Both the position numbers and the translations under genes were made by a program. The notes beneath the pieces are model-generated. The model searched no databases. It was not told the origin of the DNA and saw nothing but the letters and a program-made list of their open reading frames with translations. This document shows, one piece after another, positions 47,016 through 55,530 of a stretch of 64,000 nucleotides of DNA. The stretch comes from Schlesneria paludicola DSM 18645 (lineage in GTDB: Bacteria > Planctomycetota > Planctomycetia > Planctomycetales > Planctomycetaceae): the NCBI RefSeq assembly GCF_000255655.1, contig NZ_JH636434.1:1751066-1815065 (forward strand), read 5' to 3'. Each line of letters opens with the position of its first letter. The stretch's first letter is position 1.

Positions 47016-47323
47016 CCAGGCGACAAAACGACTTGCACACACGCACGCGCTGGCGCATGCCCTTCGGGGACCCACGCCTCCCACAATTCGTTTAGAATTG
47101 GCCCATCGGCCAAATCGGCGACATAAATCAACACTTGAAGCAACGAAGTCCGGTGACAGCCCAGGGTCGCTAATCGCCCGTCGATTTGTGCGAGAATCTG
47201 AGTGACCTGGCCGCGCATATCCTGTGCGGGATCATCTGCCACTTCCACAAAATAGGCGGTTGGTCCATGGACGACGATATCCGACCAGCGTCGTGTGACT
47301 CCGATCCGGCGAATGTCTTTCAT
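46973..47323 (-). CDS. RidA/YjgF-family protein
   Basis: About 116 residues (start 47323 or 47344; neither has a clear Shine-Dalgarno). The Rid fold pattern is visible: VVHGPTAYFVEVADDP, DMRGQVTQILAQIDGRLATLG, VLIYVADLADGPILNELW, the conserved HAPARACVQVV with the Arg that binds enamine carboxylate, and a closing LIEMVVTAA. With the Arg present, imine/enamine deaminase activity is possible. It belongs to a RidA side branch (YoaB-like). Its end overlaps the end of the UbiA gene on the other strand. Confidence 0.85.
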   Translation of the reverse strand: MKDIRRIGVTRRWSDIVVHGPTAYFVEVADDPAQDMRGQVTQILAQIDGRLATLGCHRTSLLQVLIYVADLADGPILNELWEAWVPEGHAPARACVQVVLSPGYLIEMVVTAAVDA

Positions 47324-47462
47324 TTTTGCGCACCATTGATTCATTTTTGAAGTCAACTTCGTCAGTCAGACGACGTATAATCGGCAGACTCTGTCATCAG
47401 CCCTCTGACGGCCAAGAAACGGTGACTTTGACACGTACGACCTTTTTCCTCAAGGCGGCGAT

Positions 47463-48440
47463 ATGGCAGCCTCGGCCCTTTCATCGGATGATACGCAGGG
47501 TTCCGGACCTCTGCCCGTCGTCGGTTCATCGGCAGATGTGCCCGAATGGCTTGCCGCACGCCGTCGCCAGCGTGGTGAAACAAACGCCACATCCACAAGC
47601 CAGACCGTATCCTCCGAAAAAAACGCGACGGCCCCCCCGCTCCGCCCCACCAAGCAAGCGCCGTCCAGGTCATCCGCCATCGCGACACTGGGAAATCTGG
47701 CGCTCGCGTCTGATGCGGACCTGGCCATCGAACCCAACCAGCATGGATTGATTCGGTGGATCACCAACGAGACGGCGATTGGCGTCCTGGTTTCGCTGCT
47801 CGTCCACACCGCAGTCCTCTTGATCTTGGCATTCATCTTGATTTCCAACGTCACGAAGCACGATGGAATCGCACTGTGGGGCATATTGGGTGAGAGCCAG
47901 GAATTGGGGACGGACACGGTTCTCGACACGTTGTTGCCAAGCGAAGATGGCGAATCGCCGCCGATTGAAATCGCGGCGGCCAGTCAGGCGCTGGAATCAT
48001 TGGGCGTGGGCGCGCCAGTGACGGAACAGATTCGCATGGGGATCGGCGGCAAAGGAAACGGCGAAGGAGACTCGGGTGACGGCGTCTCGATCGGTGTGGC
48101 CAGCCCGCGCATTCCCGGCTATGCCCAATCCAAGGGACATTTCAGCGCCTGGACGGAACCGCGCGATCCGAAGCCCAACGAGAACTATTTCATCGTGGTC
48201 CAGTTGCGTCTTCCGTCCAAGATCAAGAAGTACCGGGGATCGGATTTGACGGGAATGGTCAATGGAACGGACACCTATAAGCAAGTGATCCGGTTTCGGG
48301 CCTCGGAACAATTCGACATCGAAGAGGGTGCCGTCGAAATTCGAATTGCCGTCCCAGGCGGTGGAGTTCGCGTGCGCGACACGATTGTCGTCGAATCGAA
48401 AATCTTGCACGAAAAGCAGACGTTCGAAATCGAGTTCTGA
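47463..48440 (+). CDS. Single-pass membrane protein of unknown function
   Basis: 325 residues, AAGGCGG 4 nt before the start. Residues 1-100 are polar, Ser/Pro/Arg-rich and probably cytoplasmic, with DVPEWLAARRRQR, a short motif also seen in other planctomycete membrane proteins. One helix spans about 105-129 (IGVLVSLLVHTAVLLILAFIL). The extracytoplasmic part has a Gly-rich stretch GIGGKGNGEGDSGDG near residue 195 and a C-terminal beta-rich domain (YFIVVQLRLPSKIKKY, VEIRIAVPGGGVRVRD). The layout is reminiscent of TonB/TolA-like spanning proteins, but I see no TonB C-terminal motif. A TATAAT at 47376 may be the -10 box. Confidence 0.72.
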   Translation: MAASALSSDDTQGSGPLPVVGSSADVPEWLAARRRQRGETNATSTSQTVSSEKNATAPPLRPTKQAPSRSSAIATLGNLALASDADLAIEPNQHGLIRWITNETAIGVLVSLLVHTAVLLILAFILISNVTKHDGIALWGILGESQELGTDTVLDTLLPSEDGESPPIEIAAASQALESLGVGAPVTEQIRMGIGGKGNGEGDSGDGVSIGVASPRIPGYAQSKGHFSAWTEPRDPKPNENYFIVVQLRLPSKIKKYRGSDLTGMVNGTDTYKQVIRFRASEQFDIEEGAVEIRIAVPGGGVRVRDTIVVESKILHEKQTFEIEF

Positions 48441-48532
48441 TCTGCGTTGTGCATCGGCCTCGTCGTCGGCTCGCCCACAAATCGAAGCGCCCCCCCCCGA
48501 CTGTACAACGTCGCCGCTTTGTCGAGCCATCC

Positions 48533-49138
48533 TCAAGTCGAATCGTTACCCGCGATGGATTTCCGCGATTCCGGCAGCGAATTCTGACGTCGACGCCAGC
48601 GCTGAATCGCCCGCCAACGAAACCAGATTCCTCGAGGCCCCTTGATTCGTTTTAACAGTCTCTTTGCGCGCAGCCGAATCGACAGCAACAGCGCACGAGC
48701 CCGCTGGTAAATCGGCAACGCGTGAAGGGCCGAGTACATCCGATCGCGCGTGGTCGTAAACCAGTCATGCAACCACTTGAACCAGGCAATCGACATGAGT
48801 TGCGGCTGGCAGACAACGTACATTCTTGCGACCACAGCCGTTCCCAGAATTTTCGCTGCGGCAATCAGGGTGAGACTGGCCAACCAATATCCCCGGGTCA
48901 GCCAGTAAACAGCAAGCAGCTTCAGAGGGAAGAGCGACACCAATGGCAGAAAAAAAATCCCAAGCATGATCGACGGAGGCAGCCGAACGATCCGCGATTC
49001 GAGCCATCGAAGCATCGGAACCATCGCAATGAGCGATGTCAGCCGCTTCAGCCAAATCCAGATCGACTCTTCACACCAGATCAATAACGATGCCAAGACG
49101 ATCAGCGGTGGTGTCAACAATCGCTTCAGCCAGTACAT
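48533..49138 (-). CDS. Hypothetical membrane protein with basic C-terminus
   Basis: 201 residues from 49138 (MYWLKRLLTPPLIVLASLLIW). Two or three hydrophobic segments (LLTPPLIVLASLLIW; IMLGIFFLPLVSLFPLKLLAVYWL; LASLTLIAAAKILGTAVVA) are followed by a strongly basic tail rich in Arg and Trp (RLRAKRLLKRIKG, RWRAIQRWRRRQ), likely cytoplasmic and lipid- or nucleic-acid-contacting. No family was recognised. It is convergent with the previous gene; a run of nine C lies between them near 48490. Confidence 0.65.
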   Translation of the reverse strand: MYWLKRLLTPPLIVLASLLIWCEESIWIWLKRLTSLIAMVPMLRWLESRIVRLPPSIMLGIFFLPLVSLFPLKLLAVYWLTRGYWLASLTLIAAAKILGTAVVARMYVVCQPQLMSIAWFKWLHDWFTTTRDRMYSALHALPIYQRARALLLSIRLRAKRLLKRIKGPRGIWFRWRAIQRWRRRQNSLPESRKSIAGNDST

Positions 49139-49744
49139 CGTGCTTTCATTGCCTTTTGATAGATGGCCTTCAGCCAGACACGGTCGATTCGTTTCAAAAA
49201 AACTGACCTTCACGAAAGCGTTCTGCGACGTCTCGAACGCGACGATTATATGCAGAGCGTGGCTGTCGCGTAGCCTAGAGACATTTCGAGAACCGCAACC
49301 CCGGCCCCACCATGACTGGTCGGCGTCGCGTCAAACTAGCCGCCTTTGCGAATCAGGAGCATGGCAACGAATGTAACGGGACTGCAAGTTCAGTTCGTTA
49401 CGACGACCACAGGAGAAAATCGACAATCGCGAATGTCCAATAGTCGATGATCTCAGACAAATCGCCTCGATGTTGCATTTCGCGTCTGGCCACCTGTTTG
49501 ATTTCAGGTTCGGCAGATCGATGGCTGCATCCGCTGATGCGAGTTCATTACACAATTTCCGTCAGCAGGGTTGTTCCAATTCTGCGGAGTGAGGTCGTTA
49601 TTACTCTGGGTCAAAACATAACGATTTTGTCATTTTTTCCTTGCAAATGGCGATGACGCCTGGTCAGACTTTTCTGTCTGAATTCAACCCGACACGGCCG
49701 AGATTTGTACGGCGCAACTTCACCGATTCAGAGGGCGAAACACG
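49139..49744. other. Divergent intergenic region upstream of the metalloprotease gene
   Basis: 606 nt. The 150 nt before the protease gene are A/T-rich and include a small TCAGAC-N6-GTCTGA hairpin at 49664-49681. No gene is supported. Confidence 0.45.
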
Positions 49745-51502
49745 ATGAGAAGAATTGCGGCAAAGGGTGTCGGATCAAGCGAGATTGCGTCCGTGATTTG
49801 GCGCATGACGATGTGTTGCGGCCTCATTTGCACGGTAAGTCTTGCCCAGAACCGGGACCTGCTGGCGGCCTCAACAAAGACTCTAACAAAGCTCATTTCA
49901 CCGAAGATCAACACGGCACGCCCGATCCCAACCGCACCGAAACTTGCGGCAAACACGACGAACAACGCCGGCACGAACACGACCGTCAATGTCGGAACGA
50001 ACGCAACGGCATTCCCACTCGCAAACACGTTTCTGCTACACAGTCGCCCCGCAGCAACAAAGCGAATCTACCTCGATTTTACGGGACACTCGACGAAAGA
50101 TACCGAGTGGAATTCATCAACGGTCACCGAAATCGTCACCGCCCCATTCTCGATTGATGCGACGCCAGCGTTCTCAAGCACCGAACTGTCCATGATTCAG
50201 GAGATCTTTCTCCGCGTCAGTGAATGCTATTCACCGTTCGATGTCGACGTGACAACGGAAGAGCCGCCTGTCGCCGATCTGATCAATTCCGGTACGGGCG
50301 ATACCCGCTGGGGTATCCGAGTGCTCATCGGGGTGTCCACTCCTTCGCCAGCTCCCGATGCAGGCGGTGTCGCCTTCCTCACCAGTTTCTCTTGGAATAC
50401 CGACACCCCATGCTTTGTGTTTCCTCAAAGCCTGGGAAACGCGACCAAACTGATTGCCGACTGTTCGGTTCATGAAGCGGGTCACACTCTGGGACTGCAT
50501 CATGACGGACGAACTTCGCCCGTTGAAGAGTACTATTTTGGACACGGCTCAGGGGCCACCAGTTGGGCTCCGCACATGGGCGCAGGCTACTACGTCAATC
50601 TGGTCCAATGGAGCAAGGGCGAATACCTGAATGCGAACGATCAGGAAGACGACCTTGCCATCATCTCGACGCAGAACGGTTTTGGATATCGCTCTGATGA
50701 CTTCGCGAACACCCGTGCCTCCGCCGGAGCGGTCGCGGCCACGGCCGGCTCAGGAGCAACGGCGAATACCTATACCGTGTTGCAATCGGGTGTGATCGAG
50801 ACACGAACGGACAATGACTGGTTTCTAATTAACTCAGGTAACGGCAACATTGTCATCACCGCGAAAGGTGGACCCGTCAACACCATGCTGGATATTTCCC
50901 TGGAGCTGTATTCGAACAGTGGCACACTGGTCGCCAGTAGCAATCCAATCGACGACGTGACGGCAACAATTAACTACGCGGCCCCGGCTGGAACCTACTT
51001 CTTGAAAATCGACGGTGTTGGAAAAGGAAGCCCGCTCAGCACGGGATACACGGACTATAGCAGTCTGGGGCAGTACACGATTTCCGGTACCTATCCTGGA
51101 ACGATGTCGGGCATCGCCTCAAAGGTGAAGGCCGTGTACTCGAACAAGGTTCTGACGCTGACCGGGGACAGCAATCCGAATTCGCTCACCGTCACGTTCT
51201 CGGCCGGCACGCTCAAGGTCGAAGGAGCGAACGGAACAAAGATCAATGATTTGGCATCGTACAGCGTGCCCCACACTGGGAAGCTGGAACTCAATGCCGA
51301 TCTGCTCGACGGTGATGACGGTCTTTCCGTCGTTGGAGTTGATTCCTCGACCATGACCATCAAGCTGGGATCTGGCGCTGACAAGCTGGCGTTCACCCTC
51401 TGCACGATTGGAACACTCAACGCCGATGGTGGAGACGGCACCGATGTCATGGTGACAACCTCCTCGAAAATTACGACTCAGACGATCAAGTTGATTCCCT
51501 GA
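49745..51502 (+). CDS. Secreted zinc metalloprotease (metzincin) with C-terminal PPC and beta domains
   Basis: 585 residues. The N-terminal hydrophobic segment near 15-35 is a probable signal. A linker rich in Thr, Asn and Ala follows (about 40-95). The catalytic site is HEAGHTLGLHHD (243-254), a full HExxHxxGxxH zinc motif, with a probable Met-turn at HMGAGY (M278), so metzincin clan. About residues 345-455 have the pre-peptidase C-terminal (PPC) pattern: DNDWFLINSGNGNIVITAKG and AAPAGTYFLKIDGVG. The last 120 residues have VLTLTGDSNPNSLTVTFSAG, resembling the LTITGTTKADAVTV segment of the giant protein at 2714. The target is unknown. A terminator hairpin follows. Confidence 0.88.
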   Translation: MRRIAAKGVGSSEIASVIWRMTMCCGLICTVSLAQNRDLLAASTKTLTKLISPKINTARPIPTAPKLAANTTNNAGTNTTVNVGTNATAFPLANTFLLHSRPAATKRIYLDFTGHSTKDTEWNSSTVTEIVTAPFSIDATPAFSSTELSMIQEIFLRVSECYSPFDVDVTTEEPPVADLINSGTGDTRWGIRVLIGVSTPSPAPDAGGVAFLTSFSWNTDTPCFVFPQSLGNATKLIADCSVHEAGHTLGLHHDGRTSPVEEYYFGHGSGATSWAPHMGAGYYVNLVQWSKGEYLNANDQEDDLAIISTQNGFGYRSDDFANTRASAGAVAATAGSGATANTYTVLQSGVIETRTDNDWFLINSGNGNIVITAKGGPVNTMLDISLELYSNSGTLVASSNPIDDVTATINYAAPAGTYFLKIDGVGKGSPLSTGYTDYSSLGQYTISGTYPGTMSGIASKVKAVYSNKVLTLTGDSNPNSLTVTFSAGTLKVEGANGTKINDLASYSVPHTGKLELNADLLDGDDGLSVVGVDSSTMTIKLGSGADKLAFTLCTIGTLNADGGDGTDVMVTTSSKITTQTIKLIP

Positions 51503-51595
51503 AATGAGCCGAGCGGTTGGCCGCCCCGAAAAAAACCTTCTCCTGGCACATGAACGCCTGAGACAAACCCGGCGGACATCCCGCAATCCTCACCA

Positions 51596-51637
51596 CGAGC
51601 CGTGGCCGATCCTTTATCGGTCTCGGCTCGCGTTATT
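51596..51637 (+). terminator. Hairpin after the metalloprotease gene
   Basis: CGAGCCG (51596-51602) pairs with CGGCTCG (51624-51630), and the inner GGCCGAT / ATCGGTC also pairs; CGTTATT follows. The 93-nt distance from the stop fits a terminator. Confidence 0.6.
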
Positions 51638-51779
51638 GGCGGTACTCGTGTTGACGAGCTCGCGAGCGTGAGCAGACAATCGCTTTCTTCCGAGAACGCG
51701 GCTCTCGCGATCCACGCCCAAGTGGGGAATCGACGACGAAACGCGCCCTGCTGAAATCAGTGAAACGAAGCGAATAAAA

Positions 51780-51808
51780 TTGACACTGAGACTCGATCTC
51801 AATACAAT
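51780..51808 (+). promoter_or_regulatory. hemP promoter with Fur-box-like palindrome in the spacer
   Basis: TTGACA (51780-51785), exactly 17 nt, TACAAT (51803-51808): a near-consensus sigma-70 promoter. The spacer contains TGAGACTCGATCTCA (51787-51801), a 7-1-7 palindrome with perfect outer triplets that agrees with the Fur pattern TGAnAATnATTnTCA at 9 of 12 defined positions. A repressor here would block RNA polymerase. The hemP start is 45 nt downstream of the -10. The same arrangement occurs at 56631-56659. Confidence 0.75.
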
Positions 51809-51853
51809 CCCCCAGCATTGTCTCGATCCGGATTCGCCATAAATCGACTCATC

Positions 51854-52054
51854 ATGCCACCATGCGACGATCGTAACACTAATCCAGCAAACGAGATCAC
51901 ACCCTCGAGCCCCACTCCGGTAAACTCGTCCGGGACTCCCACGTTCCGCTATACAGACCTGAGCCAATCCTCGAACGAAGTCCTGATTGAGCATGAAGGC
52001 CAACTGTATCGGCTACGCATGACCCGCAACGGAAAACTGATCCTCAACAAGTAG
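51854..52054 (+). CDS. hemP: Hemin uptake protein HemP/HmuP family
   Basis: 66 residues (MPPCDDRN start); ATG 51818 lies only 10 nt after the -10 box and is less likely. The N-terminal 30 residues are Pro/Ser/Thr-rich. The C-terminal half is the HemP domain, ending [15 protein letters not shown] after [10 protein letters not shown]. In proteobacteria HemP/HmuP is encoded with haem receptors, is repressed by Fur, and can be needed for receptor expression; it has also been linked to RNA or DNA binding. Here no TonB receptor or hmuTUV is adjacent. The Fur-box promoter upstream supports iron control. Confidence 0.87.
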   Translation: MPPCDDRNTNPANEITPSSPTPVNSSGTPTFRYTDLSQSSNEVLIEHEGQLYRLRMTRNGKLILNK

Positions 52055-52215
52055 TCAGACAGACAAGCGGCCGATGCGAGCGAATGGTGCCCTGGCGAAT
52101 CATGCATCGCGATCCCCCTGCCTCAGATCAGCAACCGAGGCCGCCGGCCCGGAACGCCAATGTCTGAATCGCAACGTGGTGGTGATTCTCACGGCTCCTC
52201 TGAACGCCTTAACGA

Positions 52216-52243
52216 AAACAGCCACCTTTGAAGGTGGCTGTTT
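52216..52243. terminator. Bidirectional terminator between hemP and the DUF4198-kelch gene
   Basis: AAACAGCCACCTT, TG, AAGGTGGCTGTTT: a perfect 13-bp stem with A and T ends, between convergent genes. Confidence 0.8.
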
Positions 52244-52281
52244 CGACCGTTCGGTGTCTGAGATCGCTCGCCCCGGCAAGA

Positions 52282-53934
52282 CTACTGACCCGCGAGTTTC
52301 GTTCCGACCGTCAGAACCTCAAGTTCACGAATCTTGCCAACCTTCATGCTCGCCCCACCCACAACGACAAGTTGCGAATCGTTCAAAGGGAGCATCCGGT
52401 GGAAGAATCGCGGATGCGACAGCTTTTCCAAATTGATCCACGACTGCCCGTCGTCCGCCAACGCTTGCAAGCTGCCTGAGAAGGTGGAAACAAACAGCCG
52501 CTGACCACACAGAAAGGCCGAGGAACCGAATCCATCCATCGATTCACCATTCAACTTCGGCCCTTCGCCCCAGGTCATCGACGCCGGATCATAAAACGCG
52601 GTTGCTGTCGTGGTACCGCCTTCCGATTGCATCCCACCAATGACATAGACCTTTCCCTGCCATGCTCCCACAGAGATCGCTCGCCGTTGGAAAGGTGGTT
52701 TCGGCAGTTCCGTCCAAACCAGCTTCTCTGCAGACAAATCAACGACATAGGCCGAATCATGCCATTTGGTATTCCCTTCTCCGCTAAGCTCCCACCCCCC
52801 AATGACGTACAACAGATTGCCAATAACCACCGCGTCGTGTGAGGATCGTCCACTTGGCAGCGGTGTTAATGACTCCCACTCCTTCGATACGGGATCGAAT
52901 CGCGCAAAGTCCGACATCGACCACAATGACTGTTTGTCGGCAGCCTGATTGCGAGCCTCGAATCCGCCGATTCGATAGAATTTGCCACCATGTGCCACTG
53001 CGGCAAGCCCTGTGCGACGTGGCCCATGGGCAACCTGCTCCCAACCGGAAGGCTGCGCCAAATTCAGACGTAGCAAGCGATCAGATTGCCCTTCCATGGA
53101 GTAGTGATGCGGCTGCCCAAAGTGTCCTCCATAGACATAGAGTTCGTCGCCAATGATGGCCCCACCGAAGCTGGTAATTCCTGGATCGAGCGCAGGAAAC
53201 ACAGTCCCCGGAACAGTCGACGTCACTGCAAAGGAATCTTCAGCCAGGCTGAGTGCCAGTGTCGTGTAGTGACGAATCGACGTGTAACCTTTGCCATCGA
53301 GCTCACCCGACTTCGCTTCAATCTGTTTCGCTCGAACCGAATACAGCCCCGGAGCATTTGAACTCAGCCCCACTTTCCCTTGAGCGCTGGTCACCACATC
53401 CAGGTGCTTTTCGATTCCTGGCCCGCTGATCGTCACGGGCGAATCCGCAAGCGGCTTTCCCTGCCACAAGACCGTCAGAGTCACTTCTCGTCCGCTGACA
53501 GAAGGAACGATTTCAAATGGCAGTTCGTCGGACTTCCCGATCGCACGCCAATTCTTGGCGTTTGAGGTTGGCTGCGACGTAGCATGGTACTTCAGCAGAA
53601 ACGTCTCACCGCCACGTGACATCACCCCATAATCATGGCTAAGCCCAAACACGGCTTCGGCCGCTTGTGCAGGAGTCGCCGCCAAGGAATTCGCGTCTTT
53701 CTCAACGTCCAAGACAGTACGAACACCGTCGCGTGACCATTGCCACAACTTGAGCTTGGCAACTCTGTCCAAAAGTTCTGGCTCATCGGGAGCAACCGAC
53801 TCGCTGAAATAGACATGAACCTTGCCGTCGCTGGCCTGCGAACCGGACGCAATCCACAAGAAGTGCGCCCAACCAGAGGTGGGCAAGGCCGCCAGAAATA
53901 AGACTAGACTCAGCGTGAATCGGATGCGCTTCAT
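52282..53934 (-). CDS. Secreted DUF4198-like plus kelch-repeat protein
   Basis: 550 residues from ATG 53934 (MKRIRFTLSLVLFLAALP). The signal peptide would be cut after SGWA, giving a mature protein starting His-Phe-Leu-Trp, the typical N-terminus of DUF4198 proteins, a family found with metal uptake genes in which the N-terminal His may bind metal. The DUF4198-like part covers about 24-245 (GREVTLTVLWQGKPLADSPV, then a beta-sandwich). From about 280 to the end are five or more kelch blades (YVYGGHFGQPHH, YRIGGFEARNQ, YVIGGWELSGEG, YVIGGMQSEGG, VVVGGASMKVG), forming a beta-propeller. It is the last gene of the candidate iron-controlled operon. Confidence 0.85.
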   Translation of the reverse strand: MKRIRFTLSLVLFLAALPTSGWAHFLWIASGSQASDGKVHVYFSESVAPDEPELLDRVAKLKLWQWSRDGVRTVLDVEKDANSLAATPAQAAEAVFGLSHDYGVMSRGGETFLLKYHATSQPTSNAKNWRAIGKSDELPFEIVPSVSGREVTLTVLWQGKPLADSPVTISGPGIEKHLDVVTSAQGKVGLSSNAPGLYSVRAKQIEAKSGELDGKGYTSIRHYTTLALSLAEDSFAVTSTVPGTVFPALDPGITSFGGAIIGDELYVYGGHFGQPHHYSMEGQSDRLLRLNLAQPSGWEQVAHGPRRTGLAAVAHGGKFYRIGGFEARNQAADKQSLWSMSDFARFDPVSKEWESLTPLPSGRSSHDAVVIGNLLYVIGGWELSGEGNTKWHDSAYVVDLSAEKLVWTELPKPPFQRRAISVGAWQGKVYVIGGMQSEGGTTTATAFYDPASMTWGEGPKLNGESMDGFGSSAFLCGQRLFVSTFSGSLQALADDGQSWINLEKLSHPRFFHRMLPLNDSQLVVVGGASMKVGKIRELEVLTVGTKLAGQ

Positions 53935-54071
53935 TGTGATGTTCTCTGTGAGAAGGAATGAAACGAACACCGCGGAAGACTGCATCAAACGGGCGAGTGC
54001 AATCCGGGGTATTCGTGTCTTTGAGCCCACTCGTTCAATTTTGACGTGGGCAAACTATGGATCAAGACATT

Positions 54072-54845
54072 TCAGCGAGCCGCAGCGGCACTCGCGTTCG
54101 CTGGCAAGAGTTCCGGATTCAGCAACTCGATCTGCTCGACGCGGCGTGACCCGTCGTCCTTACAGATCACGGCCCGCAATTTTACGGGGAGATCGATCTT
54201 CCCAACGCGCACCCATTCGTTAGAGACCTGTCGGCTGGATCGTATCTGCCCCGAGACCGCGTCCCACGTTGTGATACTGAAGTTTTTGGGCAGGTGCTTG
54301 CCTTCGACATTGCGCGATACATCTACCACGCTGATGACAAATCGGGTTTTGTCGTTAAAACGGTGGACTTCTGTCAGCAAGTCCCCCTGAACCCGCCACA
54401 AGCTTTTGTCCGAAGCCTCCGTCGATTTCAGCAGTCGCCCCAACGGGTGCACCGTATTTTCGTCGGCGAATGCAACGGTCTCGATCGCGCCATCACTAGA
54501 GAGACGATGACCGACGATCGATTTCAACGTCGATGTCACCCAGGCGAACGAGTCTCCCGCAGGCAATTCCACCTTGACGTCGCCTTCGCGACTGACACTG
54601 ACCGCCCCTTCGACGGCAACTCCATCCACGCTGACGCGTAGTGCCGCACGGAAGCCGGGAAACTCGTGCCACTCAGCGCGGCCATCGTGCGCTTGCTTCA
54701 TCAGCGACACGGCCGTGACTTCGGTGGGCTTGGAATCGTTGCCTTGCGTGAAGGTTGTCAACATCCCAGCCATCGCCACAAACCCAAATGACATGACATT
54801 CAAACGCCACGCGGAAAACCGTCGTGCGGATTCAATCGATTTCAT
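54072..54845 (-). CDS. Secreted DUF3386-like protein
   Basis: 257 residues. An N-terminal hydrophobic segment (LNVMSFGFVAMAGMLTTF) is a likely signal or anchor. LMKQAHDGRAEWHEFPGFRA at about 48-67, followed by a DGVAVEGAVSVSREGDVKVE strand pair and IVGHRLSSDG, resembles DUF3386, a family I know mainly from cyanobacteria. The C-terminal half has FVISVVDVSRNVEGKHLPKN and LPVKLRAVI strands. The fold is probably a lipocalin-like or LolA-like beta structure; no ligand is known. It is 114 nt downstream of the lipoprotein gene and 137 nt upstream of the kelch gene, in the same operon. The family call is tentative. Confidence 0.7.
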   Translation of the reverse strand: MKSIESARRFSAWRLNVMSFGFVAMAGMLTTFTQGNDSKPTEVTAVSLMKQAHDGRAEWHEFPGFRAALRVSVDGVAVEGAVSVSREGDVKVELPAGDSFAWVTSTLKSIVGHRLSSDGAIETVAFADENTVHPLGRLLKSTEASDKSLWRVQGDLLTEVHRFNDKTRFVISVVDVSRNVEGKHLPKNFSITTWDAVSGQIRSSRQVSNEWVRVGKIDLPVKLRAVICKDDGSRRVEQIELLNPELLPANASAAAAR

Positions 54846-54959
54846 AGCAATTCAATTTCCTGATTGACTGAGGACGTTAGATTAGAGACTGGTAACGTCA
54901 AGCCGTGATCCGAGGACCCGTTGATTCGCCGCAACGAATCGTCCAGACCCGCGTAACGA

Positions 54960-55448
54960 TTATCGCGAACGCTGCGCAACAGACCGTTCGAGCGCAAAAT
55001 TGACTTCCGCATTCCCCGCCAGCGACAGCTCGGCGACAAGCGTCGAATCGCGGTTGTATTGCGGTGGAATTTTTTCCGGGGGCAATACCGGCTTGCCATG
55101 GTTGGCACGATGCGCGTTGGCATACGCCGCTTCGTCGTCGAGCTCAAACTCGAGTTTGGGCACCGACTCGATATGAACCTTGTTCTTGCCAACGACAGGG
55201 CCATTCTTGCGGTCGAAACTGTAAAACCCATCTTTGACAAATGCGGTCGCCGTTGGCCCCTTCGTGCCGTCGATCGGAATAAACATGATCCGCCCAGAAT
55301 CAAGCGGCTTCTGATCCAGCACAACTTCGCCCGTTACGGCGATGCGAGCGGGTTGATTCGAGCGACCGCAGCCGCCCACCGCGCAGACCGCCAGCCCCGC
55401 CGCAGCGAGAACCAGTAGGCAAGAACGTGAAACATTTTCGGTGAGCAT
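54960..55448 (-). CDS. Lipoprotein with CarboxypepD_reg-like domain
   Basis: 162 residues from ATG 55448 with CAGGAG 6 nt upstream; upstream open frame ignored. The signal LVLAAAGLAVCAVGGC ends in a good lipobox with Cys 27. ARIAVTGEVVLDQKPLDSGR, IMFIPIDGTKGPTATAFV and KDGFYSFDRKNGPVVGKNKV form the transthyretin-like beta-sandwich common in planctomycete lipoproteins next to DUF1559 genes. It would be anchored on the periplasmic face or outer membrane. It is the second gene of the operon, 82 nt after the DUF1559 gene. Confidence 0.85.
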   Translation of the reverse strand: MLTENVSRSCLLVLAAAGLAVCAVGGCGRSNQPARIAVTGEVVLDQKPLDSGRIMFIPIDGTKGPTATAFVKDGFYSFDRKNGPVVGKNKVHIESVPKLEFELDDEAAYANAHRANHGKPVLPPEKIPPQYNRDSTLVAELSLAGNAEVNFALERSVAQRSR

Positions 55449-55530
55449 TGAAAACTCCTGACAGAAATCGACGGCGCGACACTCCGCGACGGGCGCAAGA
55501 CCCTGTCGTGAACTTAAAGGACGACCAATT

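Noticed and set aside
48490-48498. Run of nine C near the end of the gene at 47463
   Set aside because: It is intergenic, so it cannot cause phase variation of a reading frame; at most a sequencing-error hotspot.
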